From an uncultured Clostridia bacterium (lineage in GTDB: Bacteria > Bacillota > Clostridia > TANB77 > CAG-508), in assembly GCA_948585895.1 (NCBI GenBank), contig CAPBNZ010000014.1:1-28432 (forward strand): DNA of 28,432 nt. Direction: 5' to 3'. Positions 9,573 to 17,223 of the stretch are shown piece after piece. Made by a program: the position numbers and the translations under genes. Below the pieces are notes generated by a model. The model was given only the letters and a program-made list of their open reading frames with translations, did not search any database and had not been told where the DNA came from. The first letter of the stretch is position 1; every line of letters starts with the position of its first letter.

Positions 9573-10199
9573 TTATGATTCTATCACATTTGATTCCTCT
9601 GTTTTTTCTATTTCAGTATTCGAAATTTCTTCTGTTTTTTCTTGCTCTATCAATTCATCTATAACTATTTGTTGGTTTTCGTTAATTTTATATCTTGGCA
9701 ATTCTGGTAGGTCTTCTAACGAATGATAACCAAACATCCTTAAGAAATCACTTGTTGTTTTATAAGACATAGGTTTTCCTGGTAAATCAATCTTTCCTGC
9801 TTCTTCTACCAACCCATATTCTAATAACTTATAAACACAAGCGTCTGCTGATACACCACGAATTGATTCGATTTCAGCTCTTGTTATTTTAGGATTATAA
9901 GCAATAATAGCTAATGTTTCTAATGCTGCATTCGACAATTTGGGCTTATTTCTTTTATCTAATATCGAATAGATAGAATCATATAATTCCTTTTTTGTAC
10001 AAAGCTGATAAGATTGTTCTATGTTTACTATTTCAATTCCTCTTGCTTGACTTTGATAATTTTCTTGCATTTTTGCTATTATACTTTTGATGTCTTCTTC
10101 TGAAATTTCTAAACTCAGTATCAGTTCCTTCTGCGATACAGGTCTTCCAGCAGCAAAAAGAATGGCTTCTATTATGGCTTGCATTTTTTCTACTTCCAT
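9573..10199 (-). CDS. scpB: segregation and condensation protein B
   Basis: Kleisin-associated subunit of the SMC-ScpA-ScpB condensin complex, which compacts and separates chromosomes. It has 208 residues with two winged-helix domains. Diagnostic stretches are AIIEAILFAAGRPVS at the N-terminus, LSNAALETLAIIAYNPKITRAEIESIRGV, and the AGKIDLPGKPMSYKTTSDFLRMFG segment. The last 35 residues are Glu/Thr/Ile-rich and probably disordered. Its ATG is 4 bases after the stop of the unrecognised gene 10204-11181, so the two are likely translationally coupled. scpA, its usual neighbour, is not in the window. Confidence 0.95.
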   Translation of the reverse strand: MEVEKMQAIIEAILFAAGRPVSQKELILSLEISEEDIKSIIAKMQENYQSQARGIEIVNIEQSYQLCTKKELYDSIYSILDKRNKPKLSNAALETLAIIAYNPKITRAEIESIRGVSADACVYKLLEYGLVEEAGKIDLPGKPMSYKTTSDFLRMFGYHSLEDLPELPRYKINENQQIVIDELIEQEKTEEISNTEIEKTEESNVIES

Positions 10200-10203
10200 C
10201 TTC

Positions 10204-11181
10204 TTATCTTCCGTCTTCCTCCTTTTTTCTCTCTCTTCTTTGTGTTTCTTCCCCCATATTTTGATAATTTACTTCTATTTTTCCATCTCCGTAATTTTTT
10301 CTAAAAGCATCCTTTTTCTCCTTCACTTTGATGTTAGATGCATCTGCTTCCTCTCTAGTTGTGTACTCTGGCAATCTTTTATTTTTCTTCCTGGTAAAAA
10401 ATTCTTTAATCTTTCCCCACATTCCTTTTTTACTTGTTGCCATCTCCTTTTGTCTCTCTTCAAATGCTTGAGCAATGTCTGCCATCGTCATTTCATATCC
10501 ATTTAACATAGAATATTCTGATAATTCTTCCTCATCAAATAATCTTTTCAAGATAGATTCTCTATGAACATCTGCACTACTACTGTCTCCTTTTGCTAAG
10601 TTATTTACCGAATCTTCAAATTCCTGTTTTTTTGCCTCAAAGTCCTTTGGTTTAATTTTGGATACCATTTCTTTAAGTGCTTGCTTTCTTAACAGATATC
10701 CTAAGATTTTAGATTTATCATAAAAATCCACTCCATATTTGTCAATTTGCTGTGTATCTCCATTATATCGTGCAAGTTCGGCATGAACCTTTGATAATTC
10801 CCTGAAATTTTTTCCTTTTAATGACTGTTGATATGCTTCCCCTTTTCTTAATGTGATTATTTCTTTTGCCAAGTCTCTAATTTCTGCTTTTGACATTTGC
10901 CTATGCATGATTCCATCTTTTACCAAATCTCTTTCTAATATACTCGTTTTACTTGCTTCTATGTCATCTAATCCATTCTCATATGCTGAAAGCCCTTCTC
11001 TCTTTCTGGCAGCATCTACTAATTGTTTTAACTCTTTTGTGTTTTGCGTAGTAGAATGACTAGCAACAGCTCCTAAACCTAATTTTTGTAATGCAAGCCA
11101 ATTCATCTCTTTAAATATTTCTAAACTCTCATTTGATAATTCTTTTAATGCCTCTGCTAATTCTATATCAACTATTCTCAT
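10204..11181 (-). CDS. unrecognised 325-residue protein upstream of scpB
   Basis: I do not recognise the family. The protein is predicted soluble, mostly alpha-helical and highly charged, with no signal peptide or membrane segment. Parts: an N-terminal LAEALKELSNESLEIFKEM, a basic helical middle (ELARYNGDTQQIDKYGVDFYDKSKI), an acidic stretch around FDEEELSEYSMLNGYEM, a lysine/arginine-rich segment KIKEFFTRKKNKRLP and a charged tail RRERKKEEDGR. I start it at the ATG at 11181, which has a near-perfect AAAGGAG 8 bases upstream; an earlier in-frame start 19 codons up overlaps the promoter. It occupies the place normally held by scpA but does not resemble ScpA. The 4-base spacing to scpB suggests co-expression. 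Confidence 0.8.
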   Translation of the reverse strand: MRIVDIELAEALKELSNESLEIFKEMNWLALQKLGLGAVASHSTTQNTKELKQLVDAARKREGLSAYENGLDDIEASKTSILERDLVKDGIMHRQMSKAEIRDLAKEIITLRKGEAYQQSLKGKNFRELSKVHAELARYNGDTQQIDKYGVDFYDKSKILGYLLRKQALKEMVSKIKPKDFEAKKQEFEDSVNNLAKGDSSSADVHRESILKRLFDEEELSEYSMLNGYEMTMADIAQAFEERQKEMATSKKGMWGKIKEFFTRKKNKRLPEYTTREEADASNIKVKEKKDAFRKNYGDGKIEVNYQNMGEETQRRERKKEEDGR

Positions 11182-11209
11182 TTTTACTCTCCTTTCATTT
11201 TCTATTTTA

Positions 11210-11238
11210 ATTATACTTATATTTATGTTCTTTTTCAA
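11210..11238 (-). promoter_or_regulatory. sigma-70 promoter for the 10204-scpB-proS operon
   Basis: On the minus strand, TTGAAA (11238-11233), a 17-base spacer and TATAAT (11215-11210) match the SigA consensus closely. It lies about 30 bases before the start codon at 11181 and runs divergently to the promoter at 11265-11293. Confidence 0.8.
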
Positions 11239-11264
11239 GGTCTTTCTAAAATTTTCATTTTTTC

Positions 11265-11293
11265 TTGCTCTTTTTTTTGTAATATGATACGAT
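11265..11293 (+). promoter_or_regulatory. sigma-70 promoter for the small ORF at 11320
   Basis: TTGCTC, a 17-base spacer and TACGAT precede the small plus-strand ORF by 26 bases. Moderate match to consensus; divergent to the scpB-operon promoter. Confidence 0.55.
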
Positions 11294-11319
11294 TATTAAA
11301 AGAAATCTAGGAGGTTCCT

Positions 11320-11529
11320 ATGGAAAATAAGAAAAGTTTACAAGTAATTTCTGGTAATGGTTCAGAATTATCTATTTCCCCTGTTTATGACCACTTAAGT
11401 GTTGAAAAACCAAAATCAGCTAAAGAAAAGCCTACCCATATTGTAATACCAAAAGAAACGAAGAAATCACAAGATAAAAAAAGGAAGGATGATACAAATA
11501 AAACCAATGAAAAAAAGGAAGAAAATTAA
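11320..11529 (+). CDS. small lysine-rich protein, unrecognised
   Basis: A 69-residue protein with a hydrophilic N-terminal part (SLQVISGNGSELSISPVYDHLSVEKPK) and a tail made almost only of Lys, Glu, Asp, Asn and Thr. It has no membrane segment. AGGAGG lies 5 bases before the ATG and a promoter is visible upstream, so it is probably expressed, although the low-complexity tail limits any functional guess. Its stop is 30 bases from the convergent rubredoxin stop, and the gap holds only an A-rich stretch. The family is unknown to me. Confidence 0.6.
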   Translation: MENKKSLQVISGNGSELSISPVYDHLSVEKPKSAKEKPTHIVIPKETKKSQDKKRKDDTNKTNEKKEEN

Positions 11530-11559
11530 TTCTTCCTTTCTCATATAAAAAAAACTTAC

Positions 11560-11697
11560 CTATTCTTCTACTTTTTCAAATAAGTCTTTACCTACACCAC
11601 ATAAAGGGCATGTCCAATCTTCTGGTAATTCTTCAAATTTTACGCTTTCTTTTTCATCATCATAAATATAACCACATACTGTACATTTATATTTCAT
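11560..11697 (-). CDS. rubredoxin (short 45-residue form)
   Basis: One-iron electron carrier. The 45 residues start [14 protein letters not shown] and contain CTVCGY (Cys5, Cys8) and CPLCGV (Cys30, Cys33), which coordinate the iron, plus the family's DWTCPLCG. The usual length is about 52; this one has the shortened loop known from the 45-residue rubredoxin of Desulfovibrio desulfuricans. It starts 11 bases inside the end of fprA, with the RBS AGGAGGTGA also inside fprA, so the two are translationally coupled. Rubredoxin is the known electron donor to flavodiiron proteins, which fits this arrangement. Confidence 0.95.
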   Translation of the reverse strand: MKYKCTVCGYIYDDEKESVKFEELPEDWTCPLCGVGKDLFEKVEE

Positions 11698-12868
11698 ATG
11701 ATTCACCTCCTAATATATTTTCTGCTAATATTTCCATCTGTTCTATATTTTCTTGCTTCATCGTGGACTTGATTGTAACAGTTGGATTTACAATTGTAAT
11801 ATCCTTCATTTCTTGCAGGATATTTTTCATACTTTTAGCTGCTGATGGTGACCAAGAACCATTCTCTATAACAGCAATTTTCCTATTTTGGTAATTTCTT
11901 TCCTTTAACTTATTCAAAAATTGCTGCATTGGTACAAATACACCTGCATTATAGCTAGAAGCCGCTAAAATAATTTTGTTATAACGAAATGCATCTTCTA
12001 CTGCTTCTGCCATATCTTCTCTAACTAAATCAGTTAAGACTACTTTCTTTTCTCCCTTTTCTTCTAATATTTCTTTTAACTTTTGAGCAGCTTCTAACGT
12101 ATTTCCATAAATAGAAGCACAAGCTATTAATACGCCATCATCTTCTGGCTTATAACTACTCCATATATCATATTTTTGAATATAATGCTGTAAATTTTCT
12201 TTTAAAATAGGTCCATGCAAAGGACAAATCATTTTAACATCTAAAGTGGCTACTTTTTTTAGTAAAGCTTGTACTTGTATTCCATATTTTCCTACGATTC
12301 CAAAATAGTATCTTCGTGCTTCACAATCCCAATCTTCTTTTGTATCTAATGTCCCAAACTTTCCAAATCCATCTGCTGTAAATAGAATTTTCTCTGAATG
12401 TTCATAAGTTACCATGACTTCTGGCCAATGTACCATTGGTGCCATAAAAAATTGTAGAGTATGTTTTCCAAGATTTAATGTGTCACCTTCTTTTACTATT
12501 ACTTTTCTTTCTGTTAAATCGATATTAAAAAAGTTAGGTAGCATAGTAAATGTCATTGCATTTCCAACAATTTTCATGTTAGGATATTTTTTTGCTAATA
12601 ACCCAATATTATAGGCATGATCTGGTTCTAAATGAGAAACTACTAAATAATCTATTGTTTCTTCTCCTAACTCTCTTTCTAGGTTTTCTAACCAAGTATT
12701 CGTAACTTTTCTATCAATTGTATCTAATACAACATTTTTTTTATCTTTTATTAAATAGGAATTATATGACATTCCATTTGGCACATTATATTGTCCCTCA
12801 AATAGCCTAATCTCTTTATCATCTGCCCCTATATAATATACAGAATCTGCTATTGTTACATCCCTCAT
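11687..12868 (-). CDS. fprA: flavodiiron protein (oxygen/NO reductase)
   Basis: Type A flavoprotein of 393 residues that reduces O2 to water, or NO to N2O, in the cytoplasm of anaerobes. The metallo-beta-lactamase domain (about 1-250) carries the diiron ligands in [25 protein letters not shown] and ICPLHGPIL. The C-terminal flavodoxin domain (about 252-393) binds FMN through [21 protein letters not shown] and [19 protein letters not shown] lies 5 bases before the ATG. It overlaps the rubredoxin start by 11 bases and follows the gene at 12905 by 36 bases. A TATAAT in that gap (complement near 12887-12892) could give an internal promoter. Confidence 0.97.
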   Translation of the reverse strand: MRDVTIADSVYYIGADDKEIRLFEGQYNVPNGMSYNSYLIKDKKNVVLDTIDRKVTNTWLENLERELGEETIDYLVVSHLEPDHAYNIGLLAKKYPNMKIVGNAMTFTMLPNFFNIDLTERKVIVKEGDTLNLGKHTLQFFMAPMVHWPEVMVTYEHSEKILFTADGFGKFGTLDTKEDWDCEARRYYFGIVGKYGIQVQALLKKVATLDVKMICPLHGPILKENLQHYIQKYDIWSSYKPEDDGVLIACASIYGNTLEAAQKLKEILEEKGEKKVVLTDLVREDMAEAVEDAFRYNKIILAASSYNAGVFVPMQQFLNKLKERNYQNRKIAVIENGSWSPSAAKSMKNILQEMKDITIVNPTVTIKSTMKQENIEQMEILAENILGGESYEI

Positions 12869-12904
12869 ATTAACCTCTTTCTATAAATTATACCTAAATT
12901 TCTT

Positions 12905-13618
12905 CTATAATATTCTTAGTTTTGTTAAAAATCCATTATATGTCACTACTAAATTATTCGAATTAAATAGAATCTGTCCGCCTTGCACTTTCCATTTTCC
13001 ATTATTTGTGATTAAGAAGTCTATCACTTCTTCTGCTATTTCTAACATTTTTACGATTTTATTCATAGCATTTTCTAATTCTTTTCTCTCTGTATCTGAA
13101 ATTTCAATATCTTGTGTTACGAATTCTTTATACATATTAACACTAGATTCATCTGTTGTTTCTGCTTCAATATAAGAATTAATTTTGGTTTCTTCTAAAT
13201 AAGATAACATTTCTTGTCTGTTTTCTTCTAGTTGTTGTTTTGTCTCACTTAAATACTTTTTAGTTTGTACAAATTCTGGTCCATCATTTTGATAATTTTC
13301 AGCCGTTAAAAGCTTTGTCATCTTCTCATCTTCCATTAATGTCTTAATCCTAAATACGGTATTAAAAAGATCAGATGCATATTTTTTGGCAGCTTTCTCT
13401 ACATTTGCATATTTACCAGTTGCTACAATTGTACTTGTTGTGTTATTGAATGACTCCATATCAAAATTTTCCGAATTGGTTATTTCTTCTATTTTTGCAA
13501 ATTCCTCTAATATTTTTGCTTTTTGCACTACATCATTTATAAAGAAATATCCTCCTACAAAAGCAATTACTAAAAAAATTGCTCCTACTATAATAGCAAT
13601 TTTTACACCTTTTTTCAT
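12905..13618 (-). CDS. membrane-anchored helical protein, unrecognised
   Basis: A 237-residue protein of unknown family. It has a short basic N-terminus (MKKGVK), one membrane segment at about 7-28 that may act as an uncleaved signal anchor, and then a long charged alpha-helical extracytoplasmic part with probable coiled-coil heptads around 118-145 (LSETKQQLEENRQEMLSYLE) and 175-200. The C-terminal 30 residues (NNGKWKVQGGQILFNSNN) look like a small beta-hairpin. There are no Cys residues. It lies upstream of fprA in the same direction with a 36-base gap, so it may be co-transcribed, but a functional link to oxygen detoxification is only inference. Confidence 0.8.
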   Translation of the reverse strand: MKKGVKIAIIVGAIFLVIAFVGGYFFINDVVQKAKILEEFAKIEEITNSENFDMESFNNTTSTIVATGKYANVEKAAKKYASDLFNTVFRIKTLMEDEKMTKLLTAENYQNDGPEFVQTKKYLSETKQQLEENRQEMLSYLEETKINSYIEAETTDESSVNMYKEFVTQDIEISDTERKELENAMNKIVKMLEIAEEVIDFLITNNGKWKVQGGQILFNSNNLVVTYNGFLTKLRIL

Positions 13619-13651
13619 AAATCCATATCCCCTTTCTTATTTTATATCCAT

Positions 13652-13679
13652 ATTATATCAAAAAAATAAAATTTGTAAA
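13652..13679 (-). promoter_or_regulatory. sigma-70 promoter for the 12905-fprA-rubredoxin unit
   Basis: On the minus strand TTTACA (13679-13674), a 16-base spacer and TATAAT (13657-13652) stand about 35 bases before the start at 13618. Confidence 0.65.
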
Positions 13680-13787
13680 GTAGTACCTATTGTAAAATTT
13701 ATTGTTACAGCCCAACCTTAAATCACTTTTAATCAAAAAAGTTTATTATACTTTCTTTTGTAACTCCCAAATACTCACACAATGCCA

Positions 13788-13830
13788 TCAACTTAAGGTG
13801 TAAAAAATAATATATTACACCTTAAGTTGA
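13788..13830. repeat. perfect 16-bp inverted repeat in the por upstream region
   Basis: TCAACTTAAGGTGTAA (13788-13803) and its exact reverse complement (13815-13830) flank an 11-base A/T loop. It sits in the largest gene-free stretch of the window (13619-14063), about 165 bases before the por promoter and 110 bases from the promoter at 13652. There is no T-run after either arm, so a terminator is unlikely. An operator, an RNA hairpin or a remnant of a small mobile repeat are all possible. Apart from this, the promoters and a small dyad at 13952-13965, I see nothing in this gap. Confidence 0.75.
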
Positions 13831-13951
13831 CAGTATTAGTCATACACACGCTATCATAAATAACAAACTGTATACTTACTAATTCCCTTAGACCTTGTTA
13901 CTACAGAAAAAATAAATAAATTCTTTCATTCAAATTCAATAGGATGAACAA

Positions 13952-13965
13952 TAACTAAATAGTTA
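13952..13965. promoter_or_regulatory. possible operator dyad upstream of por
   Basis: TAACTAAATAGTTA is a 14-base perfect palindrome ending about 30 bases before the -35 of the por promoter. The position suits a transcription-factor site. It is short and AT-rich, so chance is possible. Confidence 0.25.
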
Positions 13966-13995
13966 CAATAACTGGTCAATTCGACACTTTTTCTC

Positions 13996-14024
13996 TTGAC
14001 AGCAACTTTATTTAGGCATATACT
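13996..14024 (+). promoter_or_regulatory. strong sigma-70 promoter of the por operon
   Basis: A perfect TTGACA, a 17-base spacer and TATACT, the best promoter in the window, 39 bases before the first por start codon. This fits high expression of a central catabolic enzyme. Confidence 0.88.
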
Positions 14025-14063
14025 AAAGCCATAAATAGAAAATAAGAAGGAGGCTAACTAAAC

Positions 14064-14642
14064 ATGGATAACTTAATAGAAATTAGATGGCATGGTAGAG
14101 GTGGGCAAGGTGCTAAAACAGCTTCTTTATTGCTAGCCGATGCTGCTTTTAATACTGGTAAATATATCCAAGGTTTTCCAGAATATGGACCTGAAAGAAT
14201 GGGTGCCCCTATTACAGCCTATAATCGTATTAGTCGTGACCCTATTACTATCCACAGTAACATTTATGAACCTGACTATGTCGTAGTTGTTGATGATACA
14301 CTTTTAGAAACAGTCGATGTTACTGCAGGATTAAAAGAAACTGGTGGTATTGTTATTAACACAACAAAATCAGAAAATTACTTAAAAACAGTCCTAAAAG
14401 GATATCAAGGTAACATTTATACAATAGATGCCAGAAAAATATCAGAAGAAGCATTAGGAAAATATTTTCCTAATACACCAATGCTTGCTGCTATTATAAA
14501 AGTAAGTGGTATCATGTCAGATGAAGCTTTACTAGCAGATATGAGAGACTCTTTTAAGCATAAATTTGCTAAAAAACCTGAAGTCATCGATGGTAATATG
14601 AAGGCTTTAGAATTAGCATTAAAGGAGGTTAAAAAGATATGA
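14064..14642 (+). CDS. porC: 2-oxoacid (pyruvate):ferredoxin oxidoreductase, gamma subunit
   Basis: Gamma subunit (also called PorG) of the four-subunit enzyme that oxidatively decarboxylates pyruvate or a related 2-oxoacid to an acyl-CoA and reduced ferredoxin. It has 192 residues. The family signature IRWHGRGGQGAKTASLLLADA lies at the N-terminus, followed by the conserved GFPEYGPERMGAPITAYNRIS and a Rossmann-like core. AAGGAGG lies 11 bases before the ATG. It is the first gene of the operon gamma-delta-alpha-beta and its stop overlaps the delta start by 4 bases (ATGA), implying coupling. Substrate choice between pyruvate and other 2-oxoacids cannot be fixed from sequence alone. Confidence 0.94.
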   Translation: MDNLIEIRWHGRGGQGAKTASLLLADAAFNTGKYIQGFPEYGPERMGAPITAYNRISRDPITIHSNIYEPDYVVVVDDTLLETVDVTAGLKETGGIVINTTKSENYLKTVLKGYQGNIYTIDARKISEEALGKYFPNTPMLAAIIKVSGIMSDEALLADMRDSFKHKFAKKPEVIDGNMKALELALKEVKKI

Positions 14643-14929
14643 CAGAAATTAATAACCATACACCTATGGAAAAACTAACACCAGGTGGTGATATTTATAC
14701 TTCTGGAAATGCAAAAGAATTTAAAACTGGTGACTGGAGAAGTGTACGCCCTATTTTCTTAAATGATGCTTGTAAACAATGTGGTATGTGCTTTCCAGTT
14801 TGTCCTGAAGATGCTATTCCAGTTAATAGAGATTTAAAAAGAGAAGATTTTAATTATGATTATTGTAAGGGATGTGGTGTATGTGCAAAAGTATGTCCAT
14901 TTCATGCAATTGAAATGAAGGAAGAATAA
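14639..14929 (+). CDS. porD: 2-oxoacid (pyruvate):ferredoxin oxidoreductase, delta subunit (2[4Fe-4S])
   Basis: Ferredoxin-like subunit of 96 residues that carries electrons from the catalytic subunits to free ferredoxin. Two complete CxxCxxCxxxCP clusters are visible (CKQCGMCFPVCPEDAI and CKGCGVCAKVCPFHAI), after an N-terminal part with the family-typical GDWRSVRPIF. AAAGGAGG lies 9 bases before its ATG, inside the end of the gamma gene. It is followed by a 105-base gap before alpha, holding a small hairpin. Confidence 0.95.
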   Translation: MTEINNHTPMEKLTPGGDIYTSGNAKEFKTGDWRSVRPIFLNDACKQCGMCFPVCPEDAIPVNRDLKREDFNYDYCKGCGVCAKVCPFHAIEMKEE

Positions 14930-14935
14930 TTTGAA

Positions 14936-14952
14936 AAATAGTAGCTATTTTG
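14936..14952 (+). repeat. small hairpin inside the por operon
   Basis: AAAATAG and CTATTTT flank a 3-base loop shortly after the porD stop. The stem is AT-rich with no following T-run beyond the arm itself. It may act as an mRNA processing or stability element between delta and alpha. Confidence 0.3.
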
Positions 14953-15034
14953 CTTGGATACCAATAAATATTCCTAGCAATTAACTATTGTTTTTCCAAT
15001 TAGACAATGCCTTAAAGAAAGGAATGAGATTAAA

Positions 15035-16228
15035 ATGAGTATAAGAGAGAGATTAAGTGGTAATGAAGCAGCTGCAACTGCTATGAAACAAATTAATCCA
15101 GATGTTGTAGCAGCCTTCCCTATTACACCATCTACAGAAATACCACAATATTTTTCAACTTTTGTAGCAAATGGAACCGTTGATACTGAGTTTGTTGCTG
15201 TAGAAAGTGAGCATAGTGCTATGTCTGCTTGTATTGGGGCAGAATCTGCTGGAGCAAGAGCAATGACAGCTACTTCAGCAAATGGTTTATCTTTAATGTG
15301 GGAAATGATTTATATCGCTTCTAGTTTAAGATTACCAATTGTTTTATCTTTAGTAAATAGAGCCGTATCTGGGCCATTAAACATTCACTGTGACCATTCA
15401 GACGCTATGGGAGCAAGAGATTCTGGCTGGATTATGCTATTTTCAGAAAATAATCAGGAAGCTTATGATAATACTTTAATGGCTCATAGGATTGCTGAAC
15501 ACAAAGATGTTTTATTACCTTTAATGGTGTGCCAAGATGGATTCATCACGTCCCACGCTATTGAAAATATTGAACTAGTAGAAGATGATAAAGTAAAAAA
15601 ATTTGTAGGAGAATACAAACCTAAACATTACTTATTAAACAAAGAAGAACCAATTGCAGTTGGTCCATTAGATTTACAAGCTTATTTATTTGAACATAAA
15701 GCACAACAAGCAGAAGCTATGAAAAATGCCAAACAAGTTATTTTAGATGTTGCAAAAGATTTTGAAAAAATGACTGGTAGAAGTTATGGCTTATTTGAGG
15801 AATACAAATTAGAAGATGCTGAAATTGCCATTGTTTGTATGAACTCTACCGCAGGTACTACGAAATTTGTTGTAGATAACTTAAGAAAAAAAGGAATCAA
15901 AGCAGGACTTTTAAAAGTTCGTGTATTTAGACCTTTCCCAGCTGACGAAATTGCAAAAGCTTTATCCCATTTAGATGCTATGGCAATTTTAGATAGAGCT
16001 GATTCTTTAAATGCTGCTGGAGGTAGCTTATTTGAAGATGTTACCTCTGCTATGTATGTTAACAATGTACATGTACCAGCTGTTAATTATGTTTATGGTA
16101 TTGGTGGTAGAGATACCAAAGCAGATGACATTGAATCTGTTTATACTGACTTATTAGAAATTGTGAAAACAAATAAAATAGATAATCCTTATCGTTATTT
16201 AGGATTAAGAAAGGAGGCACAAAAATAA
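15035..16228 (+). CDS. porA: 2-oxoacid (pyruvate):ferredoxin oxidoreductase, alpha subunit
   Basis: Alpha subunit of 397 residues. Together with beta it forms the thiamine-diphosphate active site. Visible family features are GNEAAATAMKQINPDVVAAFPITPSTEIPQ at the N-terminus (the Thr-containing PITPST loop that contacts the substrate), the SEHSAMSACIGAESAGARAMTATSANGL region, and the C-terminal transketolase-like domain with KVRVFRPFPADEI and AILDRADSLNAAGGSLFEDV. AAAGGAATGAG lies 7-10 bases before the ATG. The alpha stop and beta start overlap (TAATG), so the catalytic pair is made in equal amounts. Confidence 0.96.
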   Translation: MSIRERLSGNEAAATAMKQINPDVVAAFPITPSTEIPQYFSTFVANGTVDTEFVAVESEHSAMSACIGAESAGARAMTATSANGLSLMWEMIYIASSLRLPIVLSLVNRAVSGPLNIHCDHSDAMGARDSGWIMLFSENNQEAYDNTLMAHRIAEHKDVLLPLMVCQDGFITSHAIENIELVEDDKVKKFVGEYKPKHYLLNKEEPIAVGPLDLQAYLFEHKAQQAEAMKNAKQVILDVAKDFEKMTGRSYGLFEEYKLEDAEIAIVCMNSTAGTTKFVVDNLRKKGIKAGLLKVRVFRPFPADEIAKALSHLDAMAILDRADSLNAAGGSLFEDVTSAMYVNNVHVPAVNYVYGIGGRDTKADDIESVYTDLLEIVKTNKIDNPYRYLGLRKEAQK

Positions 16229-17178
16229 TGGCTTATAATTTAAAAGAAGTAGTTGCTAACAAGCCTTCCAGATTTACAGCTGGACACAGAATGTGTGCTG
16301 GATGTGGCGCACCACCAGTTGCAAGAATGATAATGAGAGCTTTAAAACCAGAAGATCATGCTGTTGTAGCAGGAGCTACAGGATGTATGGAGGTTTCTAC
16401 CTTTATCTATCCTTACACTGCTTGGACAGATTCCTTTATTCATACAGCCTTTGAATGTGCTGGTGCTACTTTAGCAGGTGCAGAAGCAGCTTACCAATCT
16501 ATGAAAAAACAAGGCAAATTACCAGAAGGTGATACTAAATTTATTGCTTTTGGTGGAGATGGTGGCACTTATGATATTGGTTTACAAAGTTTATCTGGAG
16601 CTATGGAACGTGGGCATGATATGGTTTATGTCTGCTATGACAATGGTGCTTATATGAATACTGGCATTCAACGTTCTTCTGCTACTCCCAAATTTGCTGA
16701 TACAACAACCTCTCCAGCAGGAAAAATAATTCCAGGAAAAATGCAATCTAGAAAAGACTTAGCCAAAATTATGGTTGGACACCACATTCCATATGTTGCA
16801 CAAACACTTGGTTACATGAATTTTAAAGATTTATATGAAAAGGCTGAAAAAGCTATATACACAGAAGGTCCAGCTTTCCTAAATGTAATGGCTCCATGCC
16901 CTAGAGGATGGGGTTATCCAACTGATATGTTAATGTCAATTAATAAATTAGCAGTTGAAACATGTTATTGGCCTTTATATGAAGTGATAGATGGAACATA
17001 CAAAATTAATTATAAACCTGCTAAAAAGTTACCAATCGAAGAATTCCTAAAACCACAAAAAAGATTTAAACATATGTTTAAACCAGGTAATGAATGGATG
17101 ATTGAAGAATTCCAAAAAGAAGTAGATGCCAGATGGCAAGAACTATTAGATTTAGAAGAAATAACAAATAAAAACTAA
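16228..17178 (+). CDS. porB: 2-oxoacid (pyruvate):ferredoxin oxidoreductase, beta subunit
   Basis: Beta subunit of 316 residues that binds thiamine diphosphate and a proximal [4Fe-4S] cluster. Cluster cysteines are in HRMCAGCGAPPVAR, in GATGCMEVST and, further on, in APCPRGWGYP. The ThDP/Mg2+ motif is GGDGGTYDIGLQSLSGAMERG followed by CYDNGAYMNTGIQRSSATP. AAAGGAGG lies 9 bases before its ATG, within the end of alpha. It ends the operon; a clear terminator follows within 10 bases. Confidence 0.97.
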   Translation: MAYNLKEVVANKPSRFTAGHRMCAGCGAPPVARMIMRALKPEDHAVVAGATGCMEVSTFIYPYTAWTDSFIHTAFECAGATLAGAEAAYQSMKKQGKLPEGDTKFIAFGGDGGTYDIGLQSLSGAMERGHDMVYVCYDNGAYMNTGIQRSSATPKFADTTTSPAGKIIPGKMQSRKDLAKIMVGHHIPYVAQTLGYMNFKDLYEKAEKAIYTEGPAFLNVMAPCPRGWGYPTDMLMSINKLAVETCYWPLYEVIDGTYKINYKPAKKLPIEEFLKPQKRFKHMFKPGNEWMIEEFQKEVDARWQELLDLEEITNKN

Positions 17179-17182
17179 ATAG

Positions 17183-17223
17183 AAAGTTGCAAATGGTATT
17201 TTATATCCAAATGCAACTTTTTT
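17183..17223. terminator. bidirectional terminator between por and thiN
   Basis: AAAGTTGCA and TGCAACTTT form a 9-bp stem, extended by ATCC-type inner pairs past a 2-base bulge, and are followed by a run of seven T on the plus strand. On the minus strand the thiN stop sits at the edge of the stem, so it may serve both operons. Confidence 0.82.

Noticed and set aside
13619..14063. CRISPR array, tRNA or riboswitch in the largest gap
   Set aside because: No regularly spaced repeats, no cloverleaf with CCA-type acceptor and no recognisable aptamer core; only a single dyad, a small palindrome and promoters are seen.
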